From Atopobium sp. oral taxon 810 str. F0209 (GTDB lineage Bacteria > Actinomycetota > Coriobacteriia > Coriobacteriales > Atopobiaceae), in NCBI RefSeq assembly GCF_000466405.1, contig NZ_KE952937.1, forward strand, positions 1 to 64,000: DNA of 64,000 nt, given 5' to 3'. Of the stretch, positions 56,965-64,000 are shown one piece after another. The number at the start of each line of letters is the position of its first letter. Positions within the stretch are counted from its first letter, which is position 1. The notes beneath the pieces were generated by a model. It was given only the letters and a program-made list of their open reading frames with translations, was not told the origin of the DNA and ran no database searches. The translations under genes were made by a program, and so were the position numbers.

Positions 56965-58287
56965 GTGGATATACTCATTAGCCCAGGAAGTCTTGGTGGC
57001 AAGGTTAACTCTATTGCTTCCAAATCAGTCGCTCATCGACTGCTTATCTTGGCTGCATTTGCTGATAAGACCTGCAATATCGACTGCAGCAGCAGCTCGC
57101 AAGATATTGATGCCACTATCGCTTGCCTCAAAGCACTTGGTGCACATATCACACATACCAAAACAGGATTTCGCGTAGTCCCCATCCCAAAGACATCAAG
57201 GTTCGAGCCACATGCACAAGCAAAACTCGACTGCGGAGAGTCCGGTTCTACTCTGCGCTTTATGTTACCTGTAGCAGCAGCGCTTGGTGCAGGGGCAAGC
57301 TTTACGGGAAGGGGTCGTTTAGCACAACGTCCCCTCGCTCAACTTACAGACGCGCTTTGCTCACATGGTTGCAATCTTTCTGAATTTGGCAACTGGCCAC
57401 TTGAACTAACAGGACAGCTTCAACCAGGAAACTATACGTTACCAGGCAATGTTTCTTCACAGTATGTGACAGGACTTTTACTCGCTGCTCCCCTGCTCAA
57501 AGGCACAACGGAGATATTAGTAAGCGAGCCCTTCCAATCTGAGCCCTACGTCCGCTTAACCCTTAACGCACTGAGCTTATTTGGAGTGGAATGCGAAGCT
57601 GGACACAAACAGCTCGCTGATGGTAGCTATCGCACTTATCGTGTTTTTGGGCGAGGAACACAGCTAACAGCACCTGAGACGGTCACGGTGGAAGGCGACT
57701 GGTCTAACGCTGCTTTTTGGCTGGTAGCAGCTGCTATTGGCAAGAAACCTATTTCAGTCAAACAACTCAACCTTAGCAGTGCTCAAGGAGACCGCGTTAT
57801 CTTGGCAGCCCTTTCACTTTTTGGCGCGCAAGTTGTTCGTGGCAACAATACCGCAACCGTAGGTCCTGCTTCCCTACAAGGTATTCGTATTGATGTTTCA
57901 AATTGTCCCGATCTTGTACCACCGCTGGCTGTACTTGGCGCATGTGCTACGGGCACCACACGCCTTGCCAATGCAGGTCGTCTACGCCTCAAAGAATCCG
58001 ATCGACTGCAAACCGTAAGTGCAACACTTCAAGCACTTGGGGCACAAGCTCGCATCGAAACCGATGATTTGCTTATCAGTGGAGGCACAGCTCTTACGGG
58101 TGGGGTTGTAGACGCTGCAGGAGACCATCGCATTGCAATGATGGCAGCTATTTTGGCAACCCAATGCACAGGAGATACGCTCATCCACGGAGCAGACTGT
58201 GTTGCTAAATCCTATCCCCACTTTTTTGAAGACTTTGCCCTACTAGGTGGCAAAGCACAAGCTCAGGAGGTCATAAATGCCCTCTAG
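56965..58287 (+). CDS. aroA: 3-phosphoshikimate 1-carboxyvinyltransferase (EPSP synthase)
   Basis: Sixth shikimate step, PEP + shikimate 3-phosphate to EPSP. The substrate-binding stretch is GGKVNSIASKSVAHRLLILA (in place of the usual P-x-SKS). The family blocks LDCGESGSTLRFMLPVAAAL, GRGRLAQRPLAQLTDAL, RLRLKESDRL and GDHRIAMMAAIL are all present. At 440 aa it is normal. The start is GTG with GGAG 7 bases upstream. Confidence 0.95.
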   Translation: MDILISPGSLGGKVNSIASKSVAHRLLILAAFADKTCNIDCSSSSQDIDATIACLKALGAHITHTKTGFRVVPIPKTSRFEPHAQAKLDCGESGSTLRFMLPVAAALGAGASFTGRGRLAQRPLAQLTDALCSHGCNLSEFGNWPLELTGQLQPGNYTLPGNVSSQYVTGLLLAAPLLKGTTEILVSEPFQSEPYVRLTLNALSLFGVECEAGHKQLADGSYRTYRVFGRGTQLTAPETVTVEGDWSNAAFWLVAAAIGKKPISVKQLNLSSAQGDRVILAALSLFGAQVVRGNNTATVGPASLQGIRIDVSNCPDLVPPLAVLGACATGTTRLANAGRLRLKESDRLQTVSATLQALGAQARIETDDLLISGGTALTGGVVDAAGDHRIAMMAAILATQCTGDTLIHGADCVAKSYPHFFEDFALLGGKAQAQEVINAL

Positions 58288-59413
58288 TTTTGGCAGCGCC
58301 TTGCGTGTCACAATATTTGGCCAGTCTCATTCACCTGCTATTGGTTGCGTCATCGAAGGCCTACCTTCGGGCCACCATATCAATCTAGAAGCGCTCGCCC
58401 AGCATATGATGCGCCGCTCACCTGGCCAAGCACGCTGGTCAACGCCTCGCAAAGAGGCAGATGCCGTATCTATTCTGTCTGGTCTCAACCCTGCTGGTAA
58501 TACCTCAGGAGCACCGCTGGCGCTTGTTATTCAAAACACCAACACGCGTCCTAGCGATTATGAGGAACTTAAACGAGTACCCCGCCCTAGCCATGCCGAT
58601 TGGACTGCTCAACAAAAATGGCACGGCGAACAGGATGTCTCTGGTGGAGGACACTTCTCAGGTCGCCTCACCGCACCACTTTGTGCAGCAGGTGGTATTG
58701 CAATGCAACTTTTGTCCGAGCGTGACATTTGCATCGCCGCTCACCTAAGCGAATGTGCAGGCGTGACCGATGAGGCATTTCTTGCCCGAGGATCTATTGC
58801 TGATGCAGAGGCGCTCGCAGCACAAATGCATACATTAAAAGATGGCCGAAAGTTTCCCGTACTTAGTGACCAAGCAGCAGAAGAGATGCAGGCCCGCATC
58901 GAAGAGACAAGAAAAGCTTGCGATTCTGTAGGTGGTATTGTGGAATGCGTTGCCACAGGACTCCCTGCAGGCATCGGCTCGCCAATGTTTGACGGGATTG
59001 AATCGACCATTGCGCGTATTGTCTTTGGAATTCCCGCAGTAAAGGGTCTGGAATTTGGTGCGGGTTTTGCCACCGCAAGGATGCTTGGCAGCGAGCACAA
59101 TGACCCCTATGTAATTGTTGATGGCAAGGTATATCCTGCCAAAAACGATGCAGGCGGAAATTTGGGAGGCATTACAAGTGGCGCTCCCCTCTTGTGGCGC
59201 ATGGCAGTCAAACCCACTTCTTCAATCGCGCAAGAACAACACTCGGTTGATCTCATACGCAATGAGGAGACTGTTCTTCGTGTACATGGCAGACACGACC
59301 CCTGCATAGCCCCACGCGCTGTACCTGTAGCAGAGTCCGCATGTGCTCTTGCTATCTTGGATTCTTGGCTTGCTTGGCCTCCCTGTGGCGCAGATGATGA
59401 GCATTACTTTTAA
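58277..59413 (+). CDS. aroC: Chorismate synthase
   Basis: Seventh shikimate step, FMN-dependent elimination giving chorismate. Signatures: FGQSHSPAIGCVIEGLPSG near the N-terminus, MMRRSPGQARWSTPRKEAD, DWTAQQKWHGEQDVSGGGHFSG (in two adjoining blocks), and VKPTSSIAQEQHSV and RHDPCIAPRAVPVAE near the C-terminus. At 378 aa it is normal. AGGAGG lies 6 bases before the ATG, and the start overlaps aroA by 11 bases. Confidence 0.96.
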   Translation: MPSSFGSALRVTIFGQSHSPAIGCVIEGLPSGHHINLEALAQHMMRRSPGQARWSTPRKEADAVSILSGLNPAGNTSGAPLALVIQNTNTRPSDYEELKRVPRPSHADWTAQQKWHGEQDVSGGGHFSGRLTAPLCAAGGIAMQLLSERDICIAAHLSECAGVTDEAFLARGSIADAEALAAQMHTLKDGRKFPVLSDQAAEEMQARIEETRKACDSVGGIVECVATGLPAGIGSPMFDGIESTIARIVFGIPAVKGLEFGAGFATARMLGSEHNDPYVIVDGKVYPAKNDAGGNLGGITSGAPLLWRMAVKPTSSIAQEQHSVDLIRNEETVLRVHGRHDPCIAPRAVPVAESACALAILDSWLAWPPCGADDEHYF

Positions 59414-59460
59414 ACTACAAAAGGAACAAATAACGTCTACTGAGAGAAAGCAGAACGATC

Positions 59461-60606
59461 GTGGCAGATATTTCAGAAATACGTAAGCATATTGACCGTA
59501 TCGATAATGACATTCTTGAGCTCTTCAAAGAACGCATGGATGTTGCCAATGAGGTCGCGGCTTATAAAGGTGAGCACAAGCTTCCCGTTTTTGACCGCAA
59601 TCGCGAACACCAAATACTTGTCAATGCTGCAGCCAAGGTGCCCGAGGACCAGCAGGCCTATGTCCAAGTACTGATGTCTTTGCTTATGGAAGCTTCTCGC
59701 TCACGTCAAACTAGTTCTTTGGGTCGCAGCAATCAGGTAGTTTCAAACATTAATAAAGCTATCAAAGAGTCTCCTGAGCTTTTCCCTCGCGATGCATTTG
59801 TTGCCTGCCAAGGCGTTGAGGGGGCTTATTCGCAAATTGCAACTGACCGCCTGTTCAAGCATGCCAACATCAGCTACTTCGATACCTTTGATGGTGTTTT
59901 TCGTGCGGTTGACCAGGGATTTTCTGACTATGGTGTACTGCCCATTGAAAACAGCAGTGCAGGATCGGTGAATGAAGTCTACGACCTTATGATGCAGTAT
60001 GACTTCCATATCGTACGCACCTGCCGCCTTAAGGTTGATCACAATCTTCTTGCCAAACCAGGCACTAAACTTGAGGATATTCGCGAGATATATAGCCATG
60101 AGCAAGCGGTTGCTCAGAGCATGGGCTTCTTGCAATCACTACCTAATGCTCAGGTACATGTGGTTGAGAATACCGCCGTTGCCTCCAAACTGGTTGCTAA
60201 TTCCGAACGCAGTGATGTTGCTGCTCTTGCATCACGTGCTTGCGCAGAACTTTATGGTTTAGTTCCCCTTGCACAAGCAGTGCAGGATCGCGATGACAAC
60301 TACACCCGCTTTGCTTGTATCACAAAAAAACTCACAATCTATCCTAGTGCAGACCGCAGTTCTTTGATGCTTGTTGTTGGTAATGAACCTGGCGCTCTTT
60401 TCAAAGTGCTTGCTAAGTTTTATGCCCTCGATATCAACATCATTAAACTTGAGAGTCGACCTATTCCAGGCAAGGACTTTGAATTCATGTTTTACTTTGA
60501 TGTGGATTGTCCCGTAGTGGCTCCTGAATTTACACAGCTCATGTCCACCCTGGGCAATGTCTGCGAAGACATGCGCTATCTCGGAAGTTACAGCGAGGTC
60601 ATCTGA
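59461..60606 (+). CDS. pheA: Bifunctional chorismate mutase / prephenate dehydratase
   Basis: Channels chorismate to phenylpyruvate. Residues 1-85 form an AroQ-class chorismate mutase (ISEIRKHIDRIDNDILELFK with the catalytic Arg, KLPVFDRNRE). Residues about 105-285 are prephenate dehydratase (ACQGVEGAYSQIA, GVLPIENSSAGSV and the catalytic DDNYTRFACI). A C-terminal ACT domain (NEPGALFKVLAKF, then LESRPIP) would bind Phe for feedback inhibition. At 381 aa the layout matches proteobacterial PheA rather than separate Gram-positive genes. The start is GTG with a weak ribosome site. Confidence 0.94.
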   Translation: MADISEIRKHIDRIDNDILELFKERMDVANEVAAYKGEHKLPVFDRNREHQILVNAAAKVPEDQQAYVQVLMSLLMEASRSRQTSSLGRSNQVVSNINKAIKESPELFPRDAFVACQGVEGAYSQIATDRLFKHANISYFDTFDGVFRAVDQGFSDYGVLPIENSSAGSVNEVYDLMMQYDFHIVRTCRLKVDHNLLAKPGTKLEDIREIYSHEQAVAQSMGFLQSLPNAQVHVVENTAVASKLVANSERSDVAALASRACAELYGLVPLAQAVQDRDDNYTRFACITKKLTIYPSADRSSLMLVVGNEPGALFKVLAKFYALDINIIKLESRPIPGKDFEFMFYFDVDCPVVAPEFTQLMSTLGNVCEDMRYLGSYSEVI

Positions 60607-61892
60607 TGGCTGAAGCCTCCGACGCTCGCTTTGGCCTACTTGGTCGCAAACTTGGGCATAGCTGGTCACCTCGCATCCACAAGATGCTAGGTTCGACTCC
60701 CTATGCGCTTTTTGAACGCGAGCCAGAAGAGGTTAGAGACTTTATTCGCCATGGCGCATGGCAGGGGCTCAATGTCACCATTCCTTACAAGGTCAATGCT
60801 TTTGCACTGGCTGATGAGGTAAGTGAACGTGCACAACGCATAGGAGCCGCCAACACCTTGGTCAAACGTAGTGATGGCGGTATTTTTGCTGATAATAGCG
60901 ATGTGGGTGGCTTTGCTTGGATGCTCAAACGCTTTTGTGAACGTCACTGGGGCGCGGACGGAGTTCGACTACTTTCTCATTTGCCTGTTGTCGTTCTGGG
61001 ATCTGGTGGCGCAAGTCAAGCGGTGCAAGCCGCTCTGAAGGAATTTGGAGCCCATGTCAGTGTAATCTCTCGTTATAGTGACGATAACTATGACACGCTT
61101 GTCACACGTCATGCAGATGCTGGACTTCTCATCAATACGACGCCTGTAGGTATGTATCCCGACTGTCCAGCAAGTCCTCTTAGCAAGGCGAAACTGGCAA
61201 AGCTCAGCCACTTGCGAGGAGTCATTGATGTTGTCTACAACCCTGCACGCACAGGTCTTTGTTTACAAGCAGAACGTCTCGGCATTCCTTTTGAGTCTGG
61301 ACTTGCCATGCTTGTTGCTCAGGCAGCTCTTTCATCTGAGCTTTTCTTGAGCACAACGCATTCACTGGAGACCGTTGAAGTGATTGAGCGTGAATTGCGC
61401 TGCTCTATGACCAATATCTGCTTAATTGGCATGCCAGGAGTTGGCAAGACAAGTACAGGCAATCTTTTAGCGCGCGAATTACATCGTCCTTTTATTGACC
61501 TTGATGCGGCTTTTAGAATAAAAGAAGATACCAGCGCTGCAGACTTTATCAGCGCACATGGCGAAGCTGCTTTTCGCGACGCTGAATCCCAAATACTTGC
61601 AGATTATGCAAGCAAGTCGGGTCTTGTTATCTCCTGTGGTGGCGGTGTAGTTGTACGCAAAGACAACTATGATTTGCTTCACCAAAATGGACTTATCGTG
61701 ATGCTGGATCGCCCTCTTGAACAGCTTTCCACCAGGGGCAGACCCCTCTCACAGTCCAAAGGGCTAGAGCAGCTCGCGGAGGAACGCATGGATCTCTATC
61801 GTAGCTGGGCGGATACAATTGTTGCAGGCACTGGCTCTCCTGCAGGTGATGCATGCGCTATTATTGACTTCCTCAAAACCCAAACGACATAG
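60606..61892 (+). CDS. aroE-aroK: Fused shikimate dehydrogenase - shikimate kinase
   Basis: One open frame encodes two shikimate-pathway enzymes. Residues 1-265 are AroE: LGHSWSPRIH, catalytic Lys62 in NVTIPYKVN, DNSDVGGF, the NADP motif VLGSGGASQAV and NTTPVGMYPD. Residues 268-428 are AroK: P-loop GMPGVGKTSTG (275-285), FIDLDAAF with the substrate Asp, FRDAES, CGGGVV and the lid RGRPLSQS. The junction (RELRCSMTNICL) is in frame with no stop. The start overlaps the pheA stop by one base. The fusion guarantees equal amounts of consecutive enzymes (steps 4 and 5). Confidence 0.95.
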   Translation: MAEASDARFGLLGRKLGHSWSPRIHKMLGSTPYALFEREPEEVRDFIRHGAWQGLNVTIPYKVNAFALADEVSERAQRIGAANTLVKRSDGGIFADNSDVGGFAWMLKRFCERHWGADGVRLLSHLPVVVLGSGGASQAVQAALKEFGAHVSVISRYSDDNYDTLVTRHADAGLLINTTPVGMYPDCPASPLSKAKLAKLSHLRGVIDVVYNPARTGLCLQAERLGIPFESGLAMLVAQAALSSELFLSTTHSLETVEVIERELRCSMTNICLIGMPGVGKTSTGNLLARELHRPFIDLDAAFRIKEDTSAADFISAHGEAAFRDAESQILADYASKSGLVISCGGGVVVRKDNYDLLHQNGLIVMLDRPLEQLSTRGRPLSQSKGLEQLAEERMDLYRSWADTIVAGTGSPAGDACAIIDFLKTQTT

Positions 61893-61923
61893 AAATTGAT
61901 TTGCTCAATTAATTTCTTTTTTT
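61892..61923 (+). terminator. Probable terminator of the aroA-aroC-pheA-aroE/K operon
   Basis: GAAATTGA (61892-61899) and TTAATTTC (61909-61916) form an AT-rich stem directly at the stop codon, followed by seven T. It is weak in GC but well placed. Confidence 0.55.
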
Positions 61924-61988
61924 GCCTAAGCAAGCTGCCACTCACCGTTTGAGCTTTGGAAAAGCTATATGTAGAGCAGAATCTTTCC

Positions 61989-62011
61989 TATACTGAAGTT
62001 TCGCAACTTCA
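61989..62011 (+). promoter_or_regulatory. -10 box and inverted repeat upstream of aroQ
   Basis: TATACT (61989-61994) is followed by TGAAGTT-TCGC-AACTTCA (61994-62011), a perfect 7-bp inverted repeat that abuts the AGGAGG ribosome site (62012-62017). It could be an operator over the start site or a leader hairpin. No clear -35. Confidence 0.4.
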
Positions 62012-62027
62012 AGGAGGATAGAGTCTT

Positions 62028-63038
62028 ATGGCAGCCGAAGCTTCGCCTTCGTCAATCGCAGAATCAGTACTTTCGAGTGTAGGCGGCAAAGAAAATGTCC
62101 GCTCTAACTCTTTGTGCATGACGCGACTCAGGCTGCGTATCGTCAATCCTGAAGAAGTTGACGATGAAGAGCTGGAATCCATCCCTGGTGTACTTGGCTT
62201 GGCTTCGCGAGGCTCTGATGGTCTTGAGGTGGTTTTTGGACCACGTCTTGTTCGCGATGTTTATAACTCCTTTGTTGGGCTCACTGGCCTTAATCCTGAA
62301 GATGCAGATACTGTAGTGGGTACATCTCCTTTAGCATCTAATCTACGTGTGCGTATTAGTCCTTCTCGTCAGCGCTCTTACGAAGCACAATCGCGCGCCA
62401 ACGATGCCGCTTTATCTGATGGTGTGCATCTTTTGAGTCATGTTAATGCTGATGTTGATGATTTGGCAGGACTCAGCCAACTTTTTGAGCAAGATAAGAC
62501 GGGCGAAGCAGACGCCATGCAAGAAAAGTCAAACGAAGTAAGCGCTGCTGATGATTCTGAGGATGAGAGTATCCATACTCAAGACTACAGACTTCTTATC
62601 ATCAACGGACCCAATATCAATATGCTTGGTATTCGCGAACCTGATATTTATGGTCATAGCAGCTACGATGATTTGCTAACCCTTTGCAAGGCTGTAGCGA
62701 GTGAAGTTGGCTTTAGTACTTGCTCGTGTTTTCAGTCCAACCATGAGGGCGATATTGTTGACCGCATCCAAGATGCCTATCAGGTTTATGACGGCATCAT
62801 CATCAATCCAGGGGCTCTGACACACACTTCAATTGCTTTGCTTGATGCCCTGCGTGCGGTTGGTATTCCCACTATTGAGGTGCATATTTCTGAGGTAGAC
62901 AAGCGTGAAGCCTTTAGGCAGATTTCTTACGTGCGCGACGCATGCTTTGAGTCTATTGTGGGCTTAGGTATCGAGGGTTACGCCAAAGCCATTAGGGATA
63001 TGGCCGCTCATCTTAATATCACTGCTTGCAACCTGTAG
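62028..63038 (+). CDS. aroQ: PTS EIIB domain fused to type II 3-dehydroquinate dehydratase
   Basis: Residues about 8-88 match the glucose-family PTS EIIB domain: VGGKENV, then the phosphorylation site SLCMTRLRL with Cys30, and GLEVVFGPRLV. Residues 90-185 are a polar, acidic linker with no recognised fold. Residues 187-336 are type II dehydroquinase (step 3 of the shikimate pathway): INGPNINMLG, REPDIYG with the catalytic Tyr208, FQSNHEGDIVD, INPGALTHTS with the catalytic His266, and VHISEVDKREAFR (Glu where Asn is usual after HIS). AGGAGG lies 10 bases before the ATG. AroQ alone is about 150 aa, so the 336-aa length comes from the fusion. No frameshift separates the parts. A phosphorylation-controlled dehydroquinase is the natural hypothesis. 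The EIIB could instead be only an interaction module. Confidence 0.9.
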   Translation: MAAEASPSSIAESVLSSVGGKENVRSNSLCMTRLRLRIVNPEEVDDEELESIPGVLGLASRGSDGLEVVFGPRLVRDVYNSFVGLTGLNPEDADTVVGTSPLASNLRVRISPSRQRSYEAQSRANDAALSDGVHLLSHVNADVDDLAGLSQLFEQDKTGEADAMQEKSNEVSAADDSEDESIHTQDYRLLIINGPNINMLGIREPDIYGHSSYDDLLTLCKAVASEVGFSTCSCFQSNHEGDIVDRIQDAYQVYDGIIINPGALTHTSIALLDALRAVGIPTIEVHISEVDKREAFRQISYVRDACFESIVGLGIEGYAKAIRDMAAHLNITACNL

Positions 63039-63310
63039 TCGCCATTTTCTCTATAGCCTGTAGTCGTCACGTCCTATACAGCCTCTGCAGATGGTTCAAT
63101 ACCGTCTCAAACCCCCGCAAACGGTTCAAAACCGTACCAAATGGCTCGAGAAACCCCAGATAAAAATTGTCGCGAGGGCGCATATTGAACCCGATGTAGG
63201 TAAAAGGGTGCTTATTGAACCGTCTGCGAAGAGAGCGCAAGCGAAAAGGTGCGTCGTGAACCGCCTGTGGAGCAGAAAAACGTGTTGTAGACCCGCTGCG
63301 GAGAAGAAAC
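63032..63310. repeat. Non-coding tract of degenerate short repeats in two orientations
   Basis: The gap between convergent aroQ and the following gene is built of repeats. A 25-bp unit starting CCTGTAGTCG occurs at 63032 and 63057, with a third degenerate copy at 63082. GGTTCAA-centred units lie at 63093 and 63123 (the second inside the palindrome ACGGTTCAAAACCGT), with GGCTCGA at 63143. Their reverse complements (TTGAACC and variants) lie at 63185, 63215, 63256 and about 63286. The spacing is often 30 bp. No protein is conserved across the units, because the 41-bp step breaks any frame. Confidence 0.6.
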
Positions 63311-63909
63311 TAACCGCAGCGCCAAATAGCATTTTCGGTGATGAGGTAGTCAACAGCGATTGTTTTGTCTTCATGTGGCAAAGGGTTACTTGAGACCTGC
63401 ATCGAGCGGACAAGAGCGAGCTTGTGACCAGGATAGAAGGTAAGAAACTCATCGAGTTTATCGTCATCTTCGCCGACGCGGTAACCTTGGCCATCAAACA
63501 CCAGCCCAGGTACGATACAGAGCGACTCTACAAGCTCGCTACAGCTGAAGCCCAACGTATCACCTTCGGCACGGCAGCTAGATGCCTCGGGAATCGTACG
63601 TTCTGTAACGTCAAGCTCTACTTCAGCAAAGATCTCAATACAGTCGGCAACACCATTGCAATCCAAGCAAAGTCCCACACGCTTACCAGCAGCAAAAGCT
63701 CGCGTGGCTAGGGCTGTCATAGAGATACCGCCTTGGTCACCTACAGGTAGCAACACTACCTGCGCACGAGTCCACAAATCAAGTTTGCTTAACAACTCAA
63801 GTGCGCCTTCATTGTCTGTGGTACTGCTGATAACAGGAGTCGGTAATGCACGCAGATAACTTGCTTCAAGTGCAGTCTTACTTGCATCTGCTCCATTTGA
63901 GCTTGCCAT
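63310..63909 (-). CDS. Divergent 5-formyltetrahydrofolate cyclo-ligase-like protein
   Basis: The C-terminal half follows the cyclo-ligase (MTHFS) pattern. LCIVPGLVFDGQGYRVG is present, then a region matching the family's substrate-binding end (PLPHEDKTIAVDYLITENAI). The Gly/Tyr-rich nucleotide loop normally seen after RLG (GYGGGYYDR) is replaced by EDDDKLDEF. The N-terminal half (VVLLPVGDQGGISM, AGKRVGLCLD) keeps the alpha/beta alternation. At 199 aa the length is right. Because a key loop is altered, activity as a cyclo-ligase is doubtful. It may be a paralogue with another role. Confidence 0.65.
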   Translation of the reverse strand: MASSNGADASKTALEASYLRALPTPVISSTTDNEGALELLSKLDLWTRAQVVLLPVGDQGGISMTALATRAFAAGKRVGLCLDCNGVADCIEIFAEVELDVTERTIPEASSCRAEGDTLGFSCSELVESLCIVPGLVFDGQGYRVGEDDDKLDEFLTFYPGHKLALVRSMQVSSNPLPHEDKTIAVDYLITENAIWRCG

Positions 63910-63986
63910 GCATTTCCCCTCTACTGCGCTACAGTGTAAGTCTAAAAATCATAGCAAAAGCTTTCACATACGTTGGAGATAAACTC

Positions 63987-64000
63987 ATGCCACGTTCTTA
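63987..64000 (+). CDS. 5' end of an unidentified gene, cut by the window edge
   Basis: GGAG sits 8 bases before an ATG at 63987-63989, and the frame reads M-P-R-S to the end of the window. It is divergent from the cyclo-ligase-like gene with a 77-base intergenic region. Too short to identify. Confidence 0.4.

Noticed and set aside
63087-63310. CRISPR array
   Set aside because: Repeats are degenerate, occur in both orientations and have no spacers of uniform length between identical repeats. No cas gene is nearby.
63091-63393. 100-codon plus-strand frame across the repeat tract
   Set aside because: It has no ribosome site, runs into the antisense of the cyclo-ligase-like gene, and the repeat spacing of 41 bp breaks its frame, so the repeats are not coding.

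Overview
The window looks like a chromosomal segment of a low-to-mid GC actinobacterium of the class Coriobacteriia, most likely an Atopobium/Lancefieldella/Olsenella relative. This is inferred from protein character and gene order, not from a database search. It mixes Firmicutes-like arrangements (two-subunit GlyRS beside a pyruvate phosphate dikinase (PPDK) regulator, rpsP-khpA-rimM-trmD-lepB, rplU-rpmA...obgE, trmFO-xerC) with actinobacterial habits such as a leaderless-looking promoter at dinB. Nearly everything is chromosomal housekeeping. No insertion sequence, prophage or CRISPR array was seen.

Layout. 1-1.35 kb: a GHKL-type ATP-binding protein, then two terminators and tRNA-Ala(GGC). 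1.4-11.9 kb (minus strand): proS, isoprenoid and envelope genes (ispG, rseP, dxr, cdsA, uppS), then frr, pyrH, and rpsB-tsf with a structured leader. 11.9-18.1 kb: xerC, trmFO, dprA, comM, yraN and rnhB, which couple DNA processing with competence functions. 18.1-27.7 kb: rplS, ppdK with an apparently half-length PPDK regulator, glyQS, lepB, trmD, rimM, khpA and rpsP. 27.9-29.2 kb: dinB (+). 29.2-37.9 kb: rsfS, yqeK, nadD, proB and obgE, then an ECF transporter cassette (T, fused A-A, S) with its own promoter, leader peptide and attenuator, then rpmA and rplU. 38-46.6 kb: a DUF697 protein and the cell-elongation operon mreB-mreC-mreD-mrdA-rodA with a TPR membrane protein. 46.6-53.5 kb: cyclophilin, zinc-ribbon membrane protein, aconitase and a P-type ATPase. 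53.6 kb: tRNA-Arg(CCG). 53.7-63.0 kb: a complete shikimate/Phe/Tyr block, with aroF-tyrA-aroB divergent from aroA-aroC-pheA-aroE/K, followed by aroQ. 63.0-64 kb: an unexplained short-repeat tract, a divergent 5-formyltetrahydrofolate cyclo-ligase-like gene and the start of one more gene.

Two observations stand out. First, the ECF transporter is preceded by a 24-codon leader gene (37002-37076, minus strand) carrying three consecutive Trp codons plus a fourth. It is followed by mutually exclusive hairpins and a terminator with a U-run, which is the architecture of classical trp attenuation. This points to tryptophan as the substrate. It also fits the window, which holds all seven shikimate steps and the Phe/Tyr branches but no Trp branch gene. 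Second, the type II 3-dehydroquinate dehydratase (aroQ) is fused in frame to an N-terminal PTS EIIB domain of the glucose family that retains its phosphorylatable cysteine. This suggests a physical link between sugar-PTS phosphorylation state and a PEP-consuming biosynthetic pathway.

Other oddities include a PPDK regulator reduced to its N-terminal domain, a helix-turn-helix-like insertion in the site-2 protease RseP, an asymmetric fused EcfA in which both degenerate motifs fall in one composite ATP site, and degenerate 30-bp-spaced repeats near 63.1-63.3 kb.
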